Assembly (NCBI RefSeq): GCF_002104995.1
Contig: NW_024468254.1
Location: 186,001 to 250,000 of the forward strand
Source of the DNA: Linderina pennispora
Taxonomy: Eukaryota; Kickxellomycota; Kickxellomycetes; Kickxellales; Kickxellaceae
DNA: 64,000 bases
Direction of reading: 5' to 3'
Both the position numbers and the translations under genes were made by a program. A model generated the notes under the pieces. That model did no database searches and was not told the origin of the DNA. It saw only the letters and a program-made list of their open reading frames with translations. This document shows positions 8,460 to 17,424 of this stretch, piece after piece. Within the stretch, counting starts at the first letter, position 1; each line of letters starts with the position of its first letter.

Positions 8460-10649
8460 ATGGTCGAGCCGTCTCTTGCTGGAATATTCACGATACCAGA
8501 AGATCTGACCAATATCATCAACGGGCACGCAAAGCCAACTAGCAATTTCTCCAGCAATATGCCAATTCTTCCGACACACAACCCGTTCTCGTCGCTCCTC
8601 GGAGGACAGAAGGTGGATAACCGCACAGCGTTCTCGCCCTACACCGGATCGCTATCCAAGTCGTCGCCTGTCCGGGCACCAGAGGCACCAGAGGCGCCTC
8701 CGATGGGAATGGGTGCGACCACCAGCATCACGCTGCATGTGCGGTATGTGGCCAAGGACATGTGGCGAAAGGTGACATTTCCTCCTGGAATCACAGTGAC
8801 GCAGGCACGCGACATCTGCATGCTTCGGTTTAACATCTGGCAGCAGACGATGCTGGCAAACGAGGCAACTGGCGAGTTGATAGGCGGTAGTGATCAGCGG
8901 GCATCGGTGGACGACAAGGGCAAGGCCGGCAGCGCCATGGGGTTTGGGCAGCCGCAGAGTCAGACACAGTTCCGCGAGCAGTATGGGCTATTCTGGACGT
9001 CGGCAGGGCACTGGCTCGAGGCAATGGAGATGCTGAACACGTACCCGTTGCGCAAGGGAGAGGTACTAGAGCTCCAGCATGTGGTGGACTTTATCCCGCT
9101 GCAGCCGCACGAGTTCAAATTCTCGTACGTCGAGGGCTACATCCACTACCTGCAGTCGGACGGCGTTGCCAGCACGTGGCAGCTCAAGTGGGCAGTGTTC
9201 CGTAACCGCATTCTGCGGCTGTACCGCAAGAAGGGCCAGGCTGAGGCGGATGTGACCATGGACTTGTCGCATGGGTTCCGGCTCAGCGACCAGGACGGAC
9301 ACAGCTGGCCCAAGTCCAAAGACACGCCCAGCATGGCGACGCTGGTCGACACGCTGAGCCAGATCAATATTGCCGGCGACGGCGGAGTGCTGGTGGTGCA
9401 GCTGACGGTGGCCTCGTCGCAGGTCAACACAAAGCAGACGCATTCGTTCCGCACGTGCACTGCGTTTGACTACGACATGTGGCGGAAATCGTTGCGCCAC
9501 ACGATCTCGGGCGGGGCAGGTGGCGGTGGCGCGGGCGGCATGGGCATTGGCTGCAGCACAAGCGGTAGCGCCAGTATCAGCGCCACAAGCAACAACAGCC
9601 ACGTACCAGTATCAATGTCATCAGATTCGTCAAATCCGCCCGGCCCCACGCTCCACAACAATGTGATGTCGCCACAGAGCCAGCGCCCGCCCACAGACCG
9701 CCACGAGGGCTATGTCAACCGGAAGGCTCCTGACGGCTACGGGTTCCGGCGCCGCTACTGCGTGGTGCTGCCCACGGCACTTTACGGGTTTCTGCAGGCA
9801 GACGCCTCGGACGGCATTCCGGACGAGAAGCTCATTGACGTGTGTGAGTTTGCAATATCTCTGGATCCAGCCTCAGTCACTGTCGAGGCTATCTCGTGGA
9901 ACGGCCGCTATCTTTTGCGTGTGTTTGGCCCTGACTCGCAGGCACTGCGCGACCTCCCGCACGCGACGTCAATGCCAGGGGCCGATGATTCTCGCATCCA
10001 GTGCACTGACATTCTGGCCACAGCCGCGCAGAAGGCAATCGAGCAGTACGGCAGCACCTTCGGCTTGCTGCCAGACTCGCGTGAGCTCGTGCGTCTGATG
10101 ATCGACGACCACGACGAGGGCCACAGGTGGGCCGTTGCCTTCAACAGCATCGCAGGAGTCCAGATCACCGGCCAGTCCCGCATCATCATCGGCGCCCGCC
10201 GCACGCACTCGCTGACCGAGTCCCGATCCCATGTCAATATGCGGCCCGCTGAGCCGCCGGCGCCGCGCCGCAACACCGCACTGACCATTGACGAATGCGC
10301 TAGCATCGCCTCCACCCCCAGCGTTGGCAAGCAGCAGTCACTGAGCGAGTTCATGGTCAGCCAGGTCGATGGCGGGGAGCCCAAAAGTGCTGAGCCGCCG
10401 GTCCCTGCCAAGCCGCTAAAGTGGGTGCCGCTGAGCATCGACAAGTATGTCAAGGAGGATGAGGAGCAGCGGCGAAGACAGGTCTCGTCGGGCTACGAAT
10501 CGACCCTGGATCTGCAGCACAACGCATCGCTGAAGACTAAAAAAAGCAATGTCAGCGGTGACGAGCACAACAGTGCTGCGTCGTCATCGTCGGCTCGGCC
10601 GCCGGCTAGGTTCAACTGGTTCAAGCGCCGCGGGTCCACTTCTAGATAG
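8460..10649 (+). CDS. Tandem PH-domain protein with RA-like N-terminus
   Basis: 729 aa from the ATG at 8460 (MVEPSLAG). The frame extends 45 codons further upstream, but that stretch is hydrophobic and pyrimidine-derived, as expected of UTR. Residues 88-212 resemble a ubiquitin-like/RA fold (TLHVRYVAKDMWRKVTFPPG). PH1 is at about 222-349 (YVEGYIHYLQSDG to FDYDMWRKSLRHTI). A Gly/Ser linker follows, then PH2 at about 414-575 (HEGYVNRKAPDGYGFRRRY to HRWAVAFNSIAG). The C-terminus is a Pro/Ser-rich tail with a basic end (FNWFKRRGSTSR). This layout fits a membrane-recruited signalling adaptor of the fungal PH/RA type. Lipid and GTPase partners cannot be read from sequence. Confidence 0.8.
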   Translation: MVEPSLAGIFTIPEDLTNIINGHAKPTSNFSSNMPILPTHNPFSSLLGGQKVDNRTAFSPYTGSLSKSSPVRAPEAPEAPPMGMGATTSITLHVRYVAKDMWRKVTFPPGITVTQARDICMLRFNIWQQTMLANEATGELIGGSDQRASVDDKGKAGSAMGFGQPQSQTQFREQYGLFWTSAGHWLEAMEMLNTYPLRKGEVLELQHVVDFIPLQPHEFKFSYVEGYIHYLQSDGVASTWQLKWAVFRNRILRLYRKKGQAEADVTMDLSHGFRLSDQDGHSWPKSKDTPSMATLVDTLSQINIAGDGGVLVVQLTVASSQVNTKQTHSFRTCTAFDYDMWRKSLRHTISGGAGGGGAGGMGIGCSTSGSASISATSNNSHVPVSMSSDSSNPPGPTLHNNVMSPQSQRPPTDRHEGYVNRKAPDGYGFRRRYCVVLPTALYGFLQADASDGIPDEKLIDVCEFAISLDPASVTVEAISWNGRYLLRVFGPDSQALRDLPHATSMPGADDSRIQCTDILATAAQKAIEQYGSTFGLLPDSRELVRLMIDDHDEGHRWAVAFNSIAGVQITGQSRIIIGARRTHSLTESRSHVNMRPAEPPAPRRNTALTIDECASIASTPSVGKQQSLSEFMVSQVDGGEPKSAEPPVPAKPLKWVPLSIDKYVKEDEEQRRRQVSSGYESTLDLQHNASLKTKKSNVSGDEHNSAASSSSARPPARFNWFKRRGSTSR

Positions 10650-10873
10650 TCTTGCTCTTCTCTTAGCTCCCCAGTTAAATGCACTACCAGTCCTGAATCC
10701 TGCTTTTGGCAAGTTCAACGCGTGGCCCGCTTTTAATATACAGGCCAGTAGTAGCACGAAATGCCTGGCGTATTTTTAGGCCAGCCAGCAAATCCTTGCT
10801 CCTTGGCTCTTTCGTCTCCACCTTTTTCGCTTTTTTCCCCTCCCTTATTTATTTGTTTGTGCATTCCTGAGAA

Positions 10874-11575
10874 ATGAGGCTCCTACTACGACTTTTAGCG
10901 CTGTCCCTGCTGCTCCTGGCTGCTGTGGCGCAGCCAGCGAACACTACTGCGCAGGAAGCAGAGGACCTGGAAAAGGCCGTGACCTCGATGTTCAGTACAC
11001 TTGCGCTGCGCACGTTTGCGCCCGAGCGCCAGGACCACCAGGAGCTGTATTATAAGACCCGCTTCTTCACAGCGCACCTGCAGGCACGCATGCGGTACAT
11101 TGTGTCGACATACGATGCGAGCGCATCCGAGGCAGCCGCCGAGGAACAGTCGTCGGACTCCAATGGAAGCAGCAGGGTAGCAAATGATGTCGAGTCCACT
11201 AGCGTACAGCACCACGAGGATTCGCCCAAGGAGACACCCAGTGTGTCGACAAAGGACCCACTGTTCCTGACACAGTCGGAGGCAGACCAGCTCAACGGGA
11301 TCAAGAAGGAAATGTGGCTTGTATCGCGCAAAATGTACCAGCAGGCAGGCTGCATGACGTATGACATCAGCCTGTGCAATTCGATGGAGTCCAAGGGGCT
11401 GAAGCTTAGCACGACTGAGAAGCAGGCGCTGATGGAGTGGGAGCAGCGGCTGTCTGACCCCGCCGTGGCCAACAAGGTGCTGACCCGGGACGAGGCCCAG
11501 GGAATCCGCGACATGATGCGAGCAATCCAAGCGGTCCTACTCAATGCCGTGCGCCGCGAGTACCCCGGCCACTAG
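10874..11575 (+). CDS. Secreted protein of unknown function
   Basis: 233 aa. The start MRLLLRLLALSLLLLAAVAQ is a clear signal peptide with cleavage likely after AVAQ or AQPA. The mature part is acidic, Ser/Glu-rich in the middle (about 85-125), and contains two helical segments. Three Cys occur in the whole mature chain, so it is not a Cys-knot. One likely N-glycosylation site (NTT) lies near the N-terminus. No family recognised. It could be a lineage-specific secreted or ER-lumen protein. Confidence 0.65.
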   Translation: MRLLLRLLALSLLLLAAVAQPANTTAQEAEDLEKAVTSMFSTLALRTFAPERQDHQELYYKTRFFTAHLQARMRYIVSTYDASASEAAAEEQSSDSNGSSRVANDVESTSVQHHEDSPKETPSVSTKDPLFLTQSEADQLNGIKKEMWLVSRKMYQQAGCMTYDISLCNSMESKGLKLSTTEKQALMEWEQRLSDPAVANKVLTRDEAQGIRDMMRAIQAVLLNAVRREYPGH

Positions 11576-12435
11576 CTAGATTTCCTAGACGTTCTGACCC
11601 AATAATCATGCTGTGGATTAAGCAGTGCACGTGGGGCCTGGCCTGAAGCAGCCGATAAGCTGGCGCTGCCGCCGACTTGGACGCCAAAATCCGAGCAGGG
11701 TGACGGGTAGGGACCCATCGACAGCTGCTCGCCATGATGCACACGATATTGCAGTCTGCAGACTTGTTTGGGGCGAGAAAGCATTTTTTTGCCACAGTGC
11801 GACTGTGAGCCATGTTGCGCACCACTGATTATGCGTCAGCACAGGGCAGGGGAGGGATATGCCGGCAAATACATGTGTGCAATTGTTGCGCGGCAACAGT
11901 TGCATGTGCATGGTGGCCATGGCCTGGTCCCAACCAGTCATTGCAGCTCGGTGCGGCGTTGGGGTAGGGCATGCAATGTCCGGAGGAGCGGACGGAGACC
12001 TCCGATGCCCTGCGGTCCCTACATGTTGTATTGGGAACTCTCTCACGCACATCCTCGCCCCTGTTCTAAGCGAGCATGCATATTGTAGGGGGTAAAAGGG
12101 GGGAAACTGGGAGATCTTTTTGGTATGTTCTAAAAAGCATCTCCGGCTTTGCCAGTTGGGCTGTGTACGATTCGACGTGGGCAAATGGTACGAGGAGAGA
12201 GATGGTCCCTTCCCCAAGACAAACCACATACGCAGCCGTCCGCTTTTGCCGCTTGCTATCAGAAAAGGGGGTCTGCGCCATACTCCATTGTGTACAAGCA
12301 AACACTCAGGCCATATATAAAGGGATCCAGACTGCTCCCGTTTCCTAAGCCATTCACCAACATCCTCCTCACCAAAAGACAACAGAATCCCCCTGCTCAT
12401 ATCCACTACTCTCCGTCGGGAAACAAAAAATCGAA
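11576..12435. promoter_or_regulatory. Upstream region of the Cys-rich secreted gene
   Basis: About 0.86 kb without a supported gene. The right part carries a strong TATA box and a C-rich leader just before the ATG at 12436. Frames on both strands are short and unrelated to known domains. Confidence 0.5.
12314..12322 (+). promoter_or_regulatory. TATA box
   Basis: TATATAAAG lies 114-122 bp upstream of the ATG of the Cys-rich secreted protein. Position and match suit a strong regulated promoter. Confidence 0.6.
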
Positions 12436-12924
12436 ATGAAGCTCGCTATCTCCGTCTTCGCCATCGGCCTCACTCTTCTGTCTGCTGCCTCTGCCCTGCC
12501 TGCCTTTGACGCTGCACAGGTCAATGACAAAGATGGCGATCTGAACAACCCCTGCGGCTCATACAAGTGCAAGAACAACCTCGTGTGCGTCAACCAGCAG
12601 GTGACTTGCATCCGCGAGCCATGCTACCCGATCCCCTCGTGCGTCAAGCCTGAGATCAAGGACAAGGACGGCGACCTCAACAACCCCTGTGCATCGCACA
12701 AGTGCGAGAACAACCTCATGTGCGTCAACCAGCAGGTGACTTGCATCCGCGAGCCATGCTACCCGATCCCCTCGTGCGTCAAGCCTGAGACCAAGGACAA
12801 GGACGGTGACCTCAACAACCCCTGTGCATCGCACAAGTGTGAGGGCAGTCTCCGGTGCGTCAACCAGCAGGTGACCTGCATCCGCGCGCCGTGCTACCCG
12901 GTTGCAAACTGTGTTGCTGCTTAA
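12436..12924 (+). CDS. Secreted three-repeat Cys-rich protein
   Basis: 162 aa. The signal peptide MKLAISVFAIGLTLLSAASA is followed by a short pro-like stretch and three tandem units of 45 residues (DNA periods 12526, 12661, 12796). Each unit has DKDGDLNNPC, then six Cys with spacing C-x4-C-x5-C-x6-C-x4-C-x5-C, including VNQQVTCIREPCYP. Units 1 and 2 are nearly identical in DNA as well, while unit 3 has diverged, so one duplication is recent. Six even-spaced Cys per unit imply three disulfides each. The fold resembles small disulfide-rich inhibitor or effector repeats, but I cannot name the family. The strong TATA box and C-rich leader suggest high expression. A role outside the cell is inferred. 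Confidence 0.85.
   Translation: MKLAISVFAIGLTLLSAASALPAFDAAQVNDKDGDLNNPCGSYKCKNNLVCVNQQVTCIREPCYPIPSCVKPEIKDKDGDLNNPCASHKCENNLMCVNQQVTCIREPCYPIPSCVKPETKDKDGDLNNPCASHKCEGSLRCVNQQVTCIRAPCYPVANCVAA
12526..12921 (+). repeat. Three 135-bp coding tandem repeats
   Basis: Period 135 bp, starting at 12526, 12661 and 12796, the last shortened by the stop region. The reading frame is kept, with one Cys-rich unit per repeat. Confidence 0.9.
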
Positions 12925-12980
12925 ATTCTCTACCTTCATACCAAATCCCCCAGACTACTCGCTCATTTTCTGACGCGAAA

Positions 12981-12999
12981 AATCTTCATAGTGAAGATT
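12981..12999. other. Perfect 8-bp hairpin in 3' UTR
   Basis: AATCTTCA, three-base loop TAG, TGAAGATT. It sits 57 bp after the stop of the Cys-rich gene and just before its poly(A) signal. Confidence 0.5.
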
Positions 13000-13011
13000 G
13001 CTGTGAATGTT

Positions 13012-13017
13012 AATAAA
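13012..13017 (+). terminator. Poly(A) signal AATAAA
   Basis: AATAAA 88 bp downstream of the Cys-rich gene stop, the expected place for 3' end formation before the convergent transporter gene. Confidence 0.5.
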
Positions 13018-13118
13018 TCTCTTCCTCGCAATGAAGGCAAGTGCCGCATTTCTCCTACCTGCAGTGCAGATCTTTCAACACGGTATTGGCATATCCTTTA
13101 GCAGCAACCTCTGCCAGT

Positions 13119-14780
13119 TTATTGAATTGTGATTTTCTTGACTGTGTTCAGTCGCTTGTGCTCAACAAACAACACCGCCAGGAAAAATAGCACAGAAAAC
13201 GGAACCAAGGCTGTAAAGGCGGAGCGCATCGACTTCATAAACACCTCGACGATTCGGTGGAACACTTCATCTGGCAGAGCAATCCTATGGATAAGCGACT
13301 GGCTCTTGGATATCCTTGCTATCGAATCGGCGTAGTTGGGAAACAGAGCCATGACCTTGGCAAACTCCGTCTTGCGCTTGTTTTCACTAACTGTGCTCAT
13401 AACAGCCACCACGATCATGCCGCCTAATGATCGCATGAACAGACATGCGGTAGTCACCGTTGCCGAGTCCCTTCCTGCTGCACCAACCTGTGCTGTCAAT
13501 ATCAGCGTCTGGATACACGCACCAAACCCAATTCCATAGAGAACCATGATGCCTATGACCTCTGCAGAATGTGTATTCCGATGGAGGGTAATAAGAAGCG
13601 TTGCTGCCACGAGCAAGCAGGTTCCGCCAAACCACAAGCATTCGCGGTAGCGGCCAAATCTAGTGACCAGTACGCCAGCAATAACGACTGCGAATCCCTC
13701 GGCGATTGGAAGCGGCATCGTGTATAGCCCAGATGTTATTGGTGTCGTATTCTTGACTACCAGCGCCCACTGTGGAATGAAAATAAGCGGTGCGTAGGTA
13801 ACTGCTCCAAATACCAGATGTCCAAGCACCGCCAGTGCGACATTGCGCGTCTTGAACAGGTACATGGGCAGAATCGGCTCCTTGGGATGGTTGGCTTCGT
13901 AATAAACGAACAGAATCCCTATGGCAACGCCCACAACGATGCAGGAGATTACGCGTGCCGATGACCACGGGTACTGCTGTCCGCCCCACGAGAGCGCTAG
14001 TAGCACTAGCACGATGCTGGCCAGCGAAATGACTGACCCGCCAAAGTCAACACGATCCAGCTTTTCTCTGCGCGTCCCGCTTGGCTTGGGCAAGCGCATG
14101 ATGGTGGCAATAACCGCTCCAGACAGTACACTGGTGGCTACATTGACCCAGAAAACAACACGCCAAGTACTCTTCTCCACGATAGCCCCGCCGATAATCG
14201 TTCCTGCTGCAGACGCAAAGGACCACGATGCCGAGGAGTAGCTCATCAGCTCCCCCCGTTTGCGCTCAGGAAACAGGTCAGCGATGATAATATTTACCAG
14301 GGTGTACATGCCGGCACCGCCTATTCCTTGGATGGCACGACTTACAATAATCATGTCCATCGACGAAGAAACGCCGCTCAGCAGAGAGCCAATGAACATG
14401 AAGATTACCGATAATGCCAGGATGGGCACGCGCCCAACTATATCGCTGCACTTTCCGTAGATAGGCTGTAGGGCTGTAGTGGTAATGAGGTAGCTGTTGA
14501 CTATCCAGCTTGCCCGCTGAATGTCGTTGAAGTGTTGTGCAATAGGAAAGTATACAATTCCATCGAGTGCCGTGTTCAGTCCGACTGCGAACATTAGGAC
14601 GAATGCGCCAACGTATGTTAGGCGTGTATCCATACTCTTCTCCTCATCAGCCGGCTGCTCTATGGTAGTACCATTGCTGTGCTCGACCAACTGCTCTATG
14701 GTCACAGAGAGGCAGGTGGCACTGGTGTTTCCTGATGTTGTAGCGGGCGACTGTGTCTGTGATACGTCGGAGTCCCTCAT
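13119..14780 (-). CDS. MFS drug:H+ antiporter, DHA2-like (14 TM)
   Basis: 553 aa from the ATG at 14780 (MRDSDVSQ). A further 50 codons upstream are open but look like UTR. The N-terminal 65 residues are hydrophilic and cytosolic. Membrane segments begin at YVGAFVLMFAVGLNTALDG, and about 14 are visible, as in the DHA2 branch. Typical pieces are SRAIQGIGGAGMYTLVNIII, the loop DLFPERKRGELM (motif A-like) and EKSTWRVVFWVNV. The antiporter motif C region reads ASAAGTIIGGAI, so the usual Gly-Pro pair is altered. Plasma-membrane or vacuolar export of small molecules is likely. The substrate is unknown. It is convergent with the Cys-rich gene. Confidence 0.85.
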   Translation of the reverse strand: MRDSDVSQTQSPATTSGNTSATCLSVTIEQLVEHSNGTTIEQPADEEKSMDTRLTYVGAFVLMFAVGLNTALDGIVYFPIAQHFNDIQRASWIVNSYLITTTALQPIYGKCSDIVGRVPILALSVIFMFIGSLLSGVSSSMDMIIVSRAIQGIGGAGMYTLVNIIIADLFPERKRGELMSYSSASWSFASAAGTIIGGAIVEKSTWRVVFWVNVATSVLSGAVIATIMRLPKPSGTRREKLDRVDFGGSVISLASIVLVLLALSWGGQQYPWSSARVISCIVVGVAIGILFVYYEANHPKEPILPMYLFKTRNVALAVLGHLVFGAVTYAPLIFIPQWALVVKNTTPITSGLYTMPLPIAEGFAVVIAGVLVTRFGRYRECLWFGGTCLLVAATLLITLHRNTHSAEVIGIMVLYGIGFGACIQTLILTAQVGAAGRDSATVTTACLFMRSLGGMIVVAVMSTVSENKRKTEFAKVMALFPNYADSIARISKSQSLIHRIALPDEVFHRIVEVFMKSMRSAFTALVPFSVLFFLAVLFVEHKRLNTVKKITIQ

Positions 14781-15758
14781 GATTAAAAAAATAGGTGTAT
14801 ATAGTGGTATAAAGAATAAGGTGTAGCGCAGAAAAGAGTGCAGGTACACTGGCTGGAAATTGCAAAGAGCACTACTGGTGCCACTTCCCACAAAGCGAAA
14901 ACAGTGGCTGGCTGAGAGAGGGATCAGCATATTATCTGTTCTGCAACACCAATTGTGCTGGCAGCATTGAGGGAATTCACATTTAATAGTTGTTATTTCT
15001 CAAAACAATAGAGAGTAGCCTGTCGCCACAAACACAAGATGTCGTGCTGACAATTCCTGGCGAGCAGCAGTAACATCCACGGCGTTTCTAAACCCCTGGC
15101 TTACTAAAGCAGGTACTGCGCTATGGAAAGTGTCAGCTTCTGGATATCAGGTGTATCTGAGCAGTGCTAGTTTCCTTGTCATCCCAACAATTGGCAGAAT
15201 ATTTATCGCATTCACCGTTCAGATATAATATACACCAGTATTTGTTCTCTTCACAGCACTACTTTCTGCAAAATATAGACGTTCTGGCTCTTGGCTGAGA
15301 AAGAGCTTAACTTGCCACCACTGATCAACCCGCAATGGACCTAGCGATATGCCTTCTGGACCAAAAGAGCTTTTACATTCCTGGTGCGGTCCAATCTGAC
15401 TTGTTTGCAAAGCTGAGCCTAAATAGCCTGCTATACCTTGGACAAGCAACTATCAGACTGACTGGTGACATGCTACATACAAGTTGTCATCATCATCATA
15501 GCCCTCATTAAATTGTAAATGGGCGAAATCGAATCTTAAAACAAGAGCACCTTGGTGGTCAGAGCGCTGAATGATCATGCTGAAGGTATGCGAGGACATG
15601 TAGGCAAACTATGATTTGGTGATATGAAATGAAATAAACAGCCTCTTGACCCAATACCCTTAAATCGTGGCTGCTCAACAGTCCAGCATCCTGAGAGCGC
15701 GGAGTCACTCAACCCGGCACGATGGTGATTTACCAAAGTAATGGTGGATGTGGCCCAG
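14781..15758. other. Intergenic region
   Basis: AT-richer DNA without a supported gene. It contains the transporter promoter. A 76-codon minus-strand frame at 15219-15449 has no recognisable motif. Confidence 0.4.
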
Positions 15759-16735
15759 CTACCGTTCGTCGAAGGTGGGCGAGACGACGTGGGGTTCGAC
15801 CGTCAGGTAATGCGTCGTGACGATGGGACATGTGATTTGGGTCTCGGTCAGATTGGTCTCGTATAGTGAAAACAGCCATTGGAGCAGAGGGCTGGGTGCA
15901 TTAAGGTCATAGATATCAAACACATCTAGGAATGTGCTGGTGGGTGACATGCTGTGTCACCAAAGTGACGTTTGGGAAGTGCTCAGTGAATATCTCCATA
16001 GCCATGCGCAGATATTCATTCGGGTGATGTATGTGCACGTCTGAACAACTGCAGCCTGGCTGGCAGGAATCGTCATCCGAGAGATTGGGCTTGTTGAACA
16101 TGCCACCGCCGACAAACTTGATAGACTTGACATCGGTCTAGTTCTTATGCTGGTAGAGTAGTTCATTGAGTAGGTCGACGATAGGAATCAGGCACTTGCA
16201 TTTGTTGTCCATGATGACGACGATTTTTCTATGGCATCCACCTTCCATATGTCTTTTCTGGCCCGAACATTGCTGTGCCACTTTTTGCGGTGGCCGCCGG
16301 TGCCGTCGCATGGTCCTGTCATGCGGTGCTCAATCACCAGAGTGTTGACAGAAGAGTCAGGAATCCGCTTGGTCCACCGCGTGCTGGACTTGGAGAGGTT
16401 TGTTGCCTGTCTGAGCCGTAGCTATTTTTGAACTGTGTTATCTCATTGTCATTCATTGCATGGGCAAAGATCTTTTCCAGGATGCTGTTTGGAACCTTAT
16501 CGAAACAAGTAAATATATAGTCAGCTGGAGGTGGCATTTGTGAGCTGAAGAGTAGATAAACTGCCGAGAATAGAGAACGAACGAAACTCCATTGTGGAGG
16601 GTAGGCGCTAGTTAGCATATCTTTTTGATATGTGGTACTGTCTGTTGGCAGGATTTCATTGCCATATATTCTCCACTCCCAAGTGCAGCTATTATAGCCA
16701 TCTTGGGGAAAGTTACAGCCATTGTAGTACATAGT
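15759..16735 (-). pseudogene. Multiply broken pseudogene, family unknown
   Basis: Protein-like sequence continues along the minus strand but switches frame. The first piece (16334-16732) has FTCFDKVPNSILEKIFAHAM, which looks F-box-like. Then a frame shift leads to KCKCLIPIVDLLNELLYQ, an in-frame TAG, and SIKFVGGGMFNKPNLSDDDS (piece ending at 15916). A last shift leads to TSTFLDVFDIYDLNAPSPLL (15759-15950). At least two frameshifts and one stop separate otherwise ordinary protein sequence, so this is a dead copy. The intact parent is not in this window. Confidence 0.5.
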
Positions 16736-17424
16736 CAGGTTGCATGTCGGCCGCAGGACATGTCACAGGGAAGGTAGGCTGCGGTGGGATGATGGAGTGA
16801 AAGAAGCAGCAGCAGCGCCAAAATGCCAGTGCTTCTGGTATGCTTTGCAGGTTTGTGTCCGAAAACTTGACTACGGCTGTGTCCTCTTGCTGCAGCCAAG
16901 CATATCAACTGGGTACAGGGGGTGGGAGTAGACGTCATAATGCCTGCATCCTGCGAGTGCAGGGGGCCGTGATATTCTGACATTCTGTGGTTTTTACTTA
17001 TTTCTTCCATTGTATCGAGGAACAGGAGGGAGAAAGAGGGCATAATTACATAGGAGCAGTGTATAGAAGCCGAGGAAAAGGGAGCCAGGTGAATGACAGA
17101 GCCAGGAAGGATACAGGCTTCTGTCTCTTCGTAGACTTGGTACTCGCAGAGAGGAGCTATGCACTAGGCACGGTGTCCTGTTCACACTCGTCGTTGCGCA
17201 AGCGACTCTGATTTGGTTTGTGACGACTGGCATTTGATTTCAAAGTCCTTTCCCTGGAATCTGTTTTAGCTCATAGAGCGTGTTAATCTTTTCTCTCTCT
17301 TTGACACTCGCAACCCAGGTACCGGCTCGCAAGACAGCCCTTGGATGAACACAGGGCGGATGGCATATGCCAGGCTATGCAGCGTTCTGACAGCACAAGT
17401 ACACCAGTGTCCAGTTCTATATTA
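16736..17424. other. Intergenic region
   Basis: About 0.7 kb. A minus-strand frame with a hydrophobic leader (GILALLLLLSLHHPTAAYLP, near 16760-16830) ends right before the pseudogene and may be its old signal peptide in another frame. Nothing else is supported. Confidence 0.35.
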
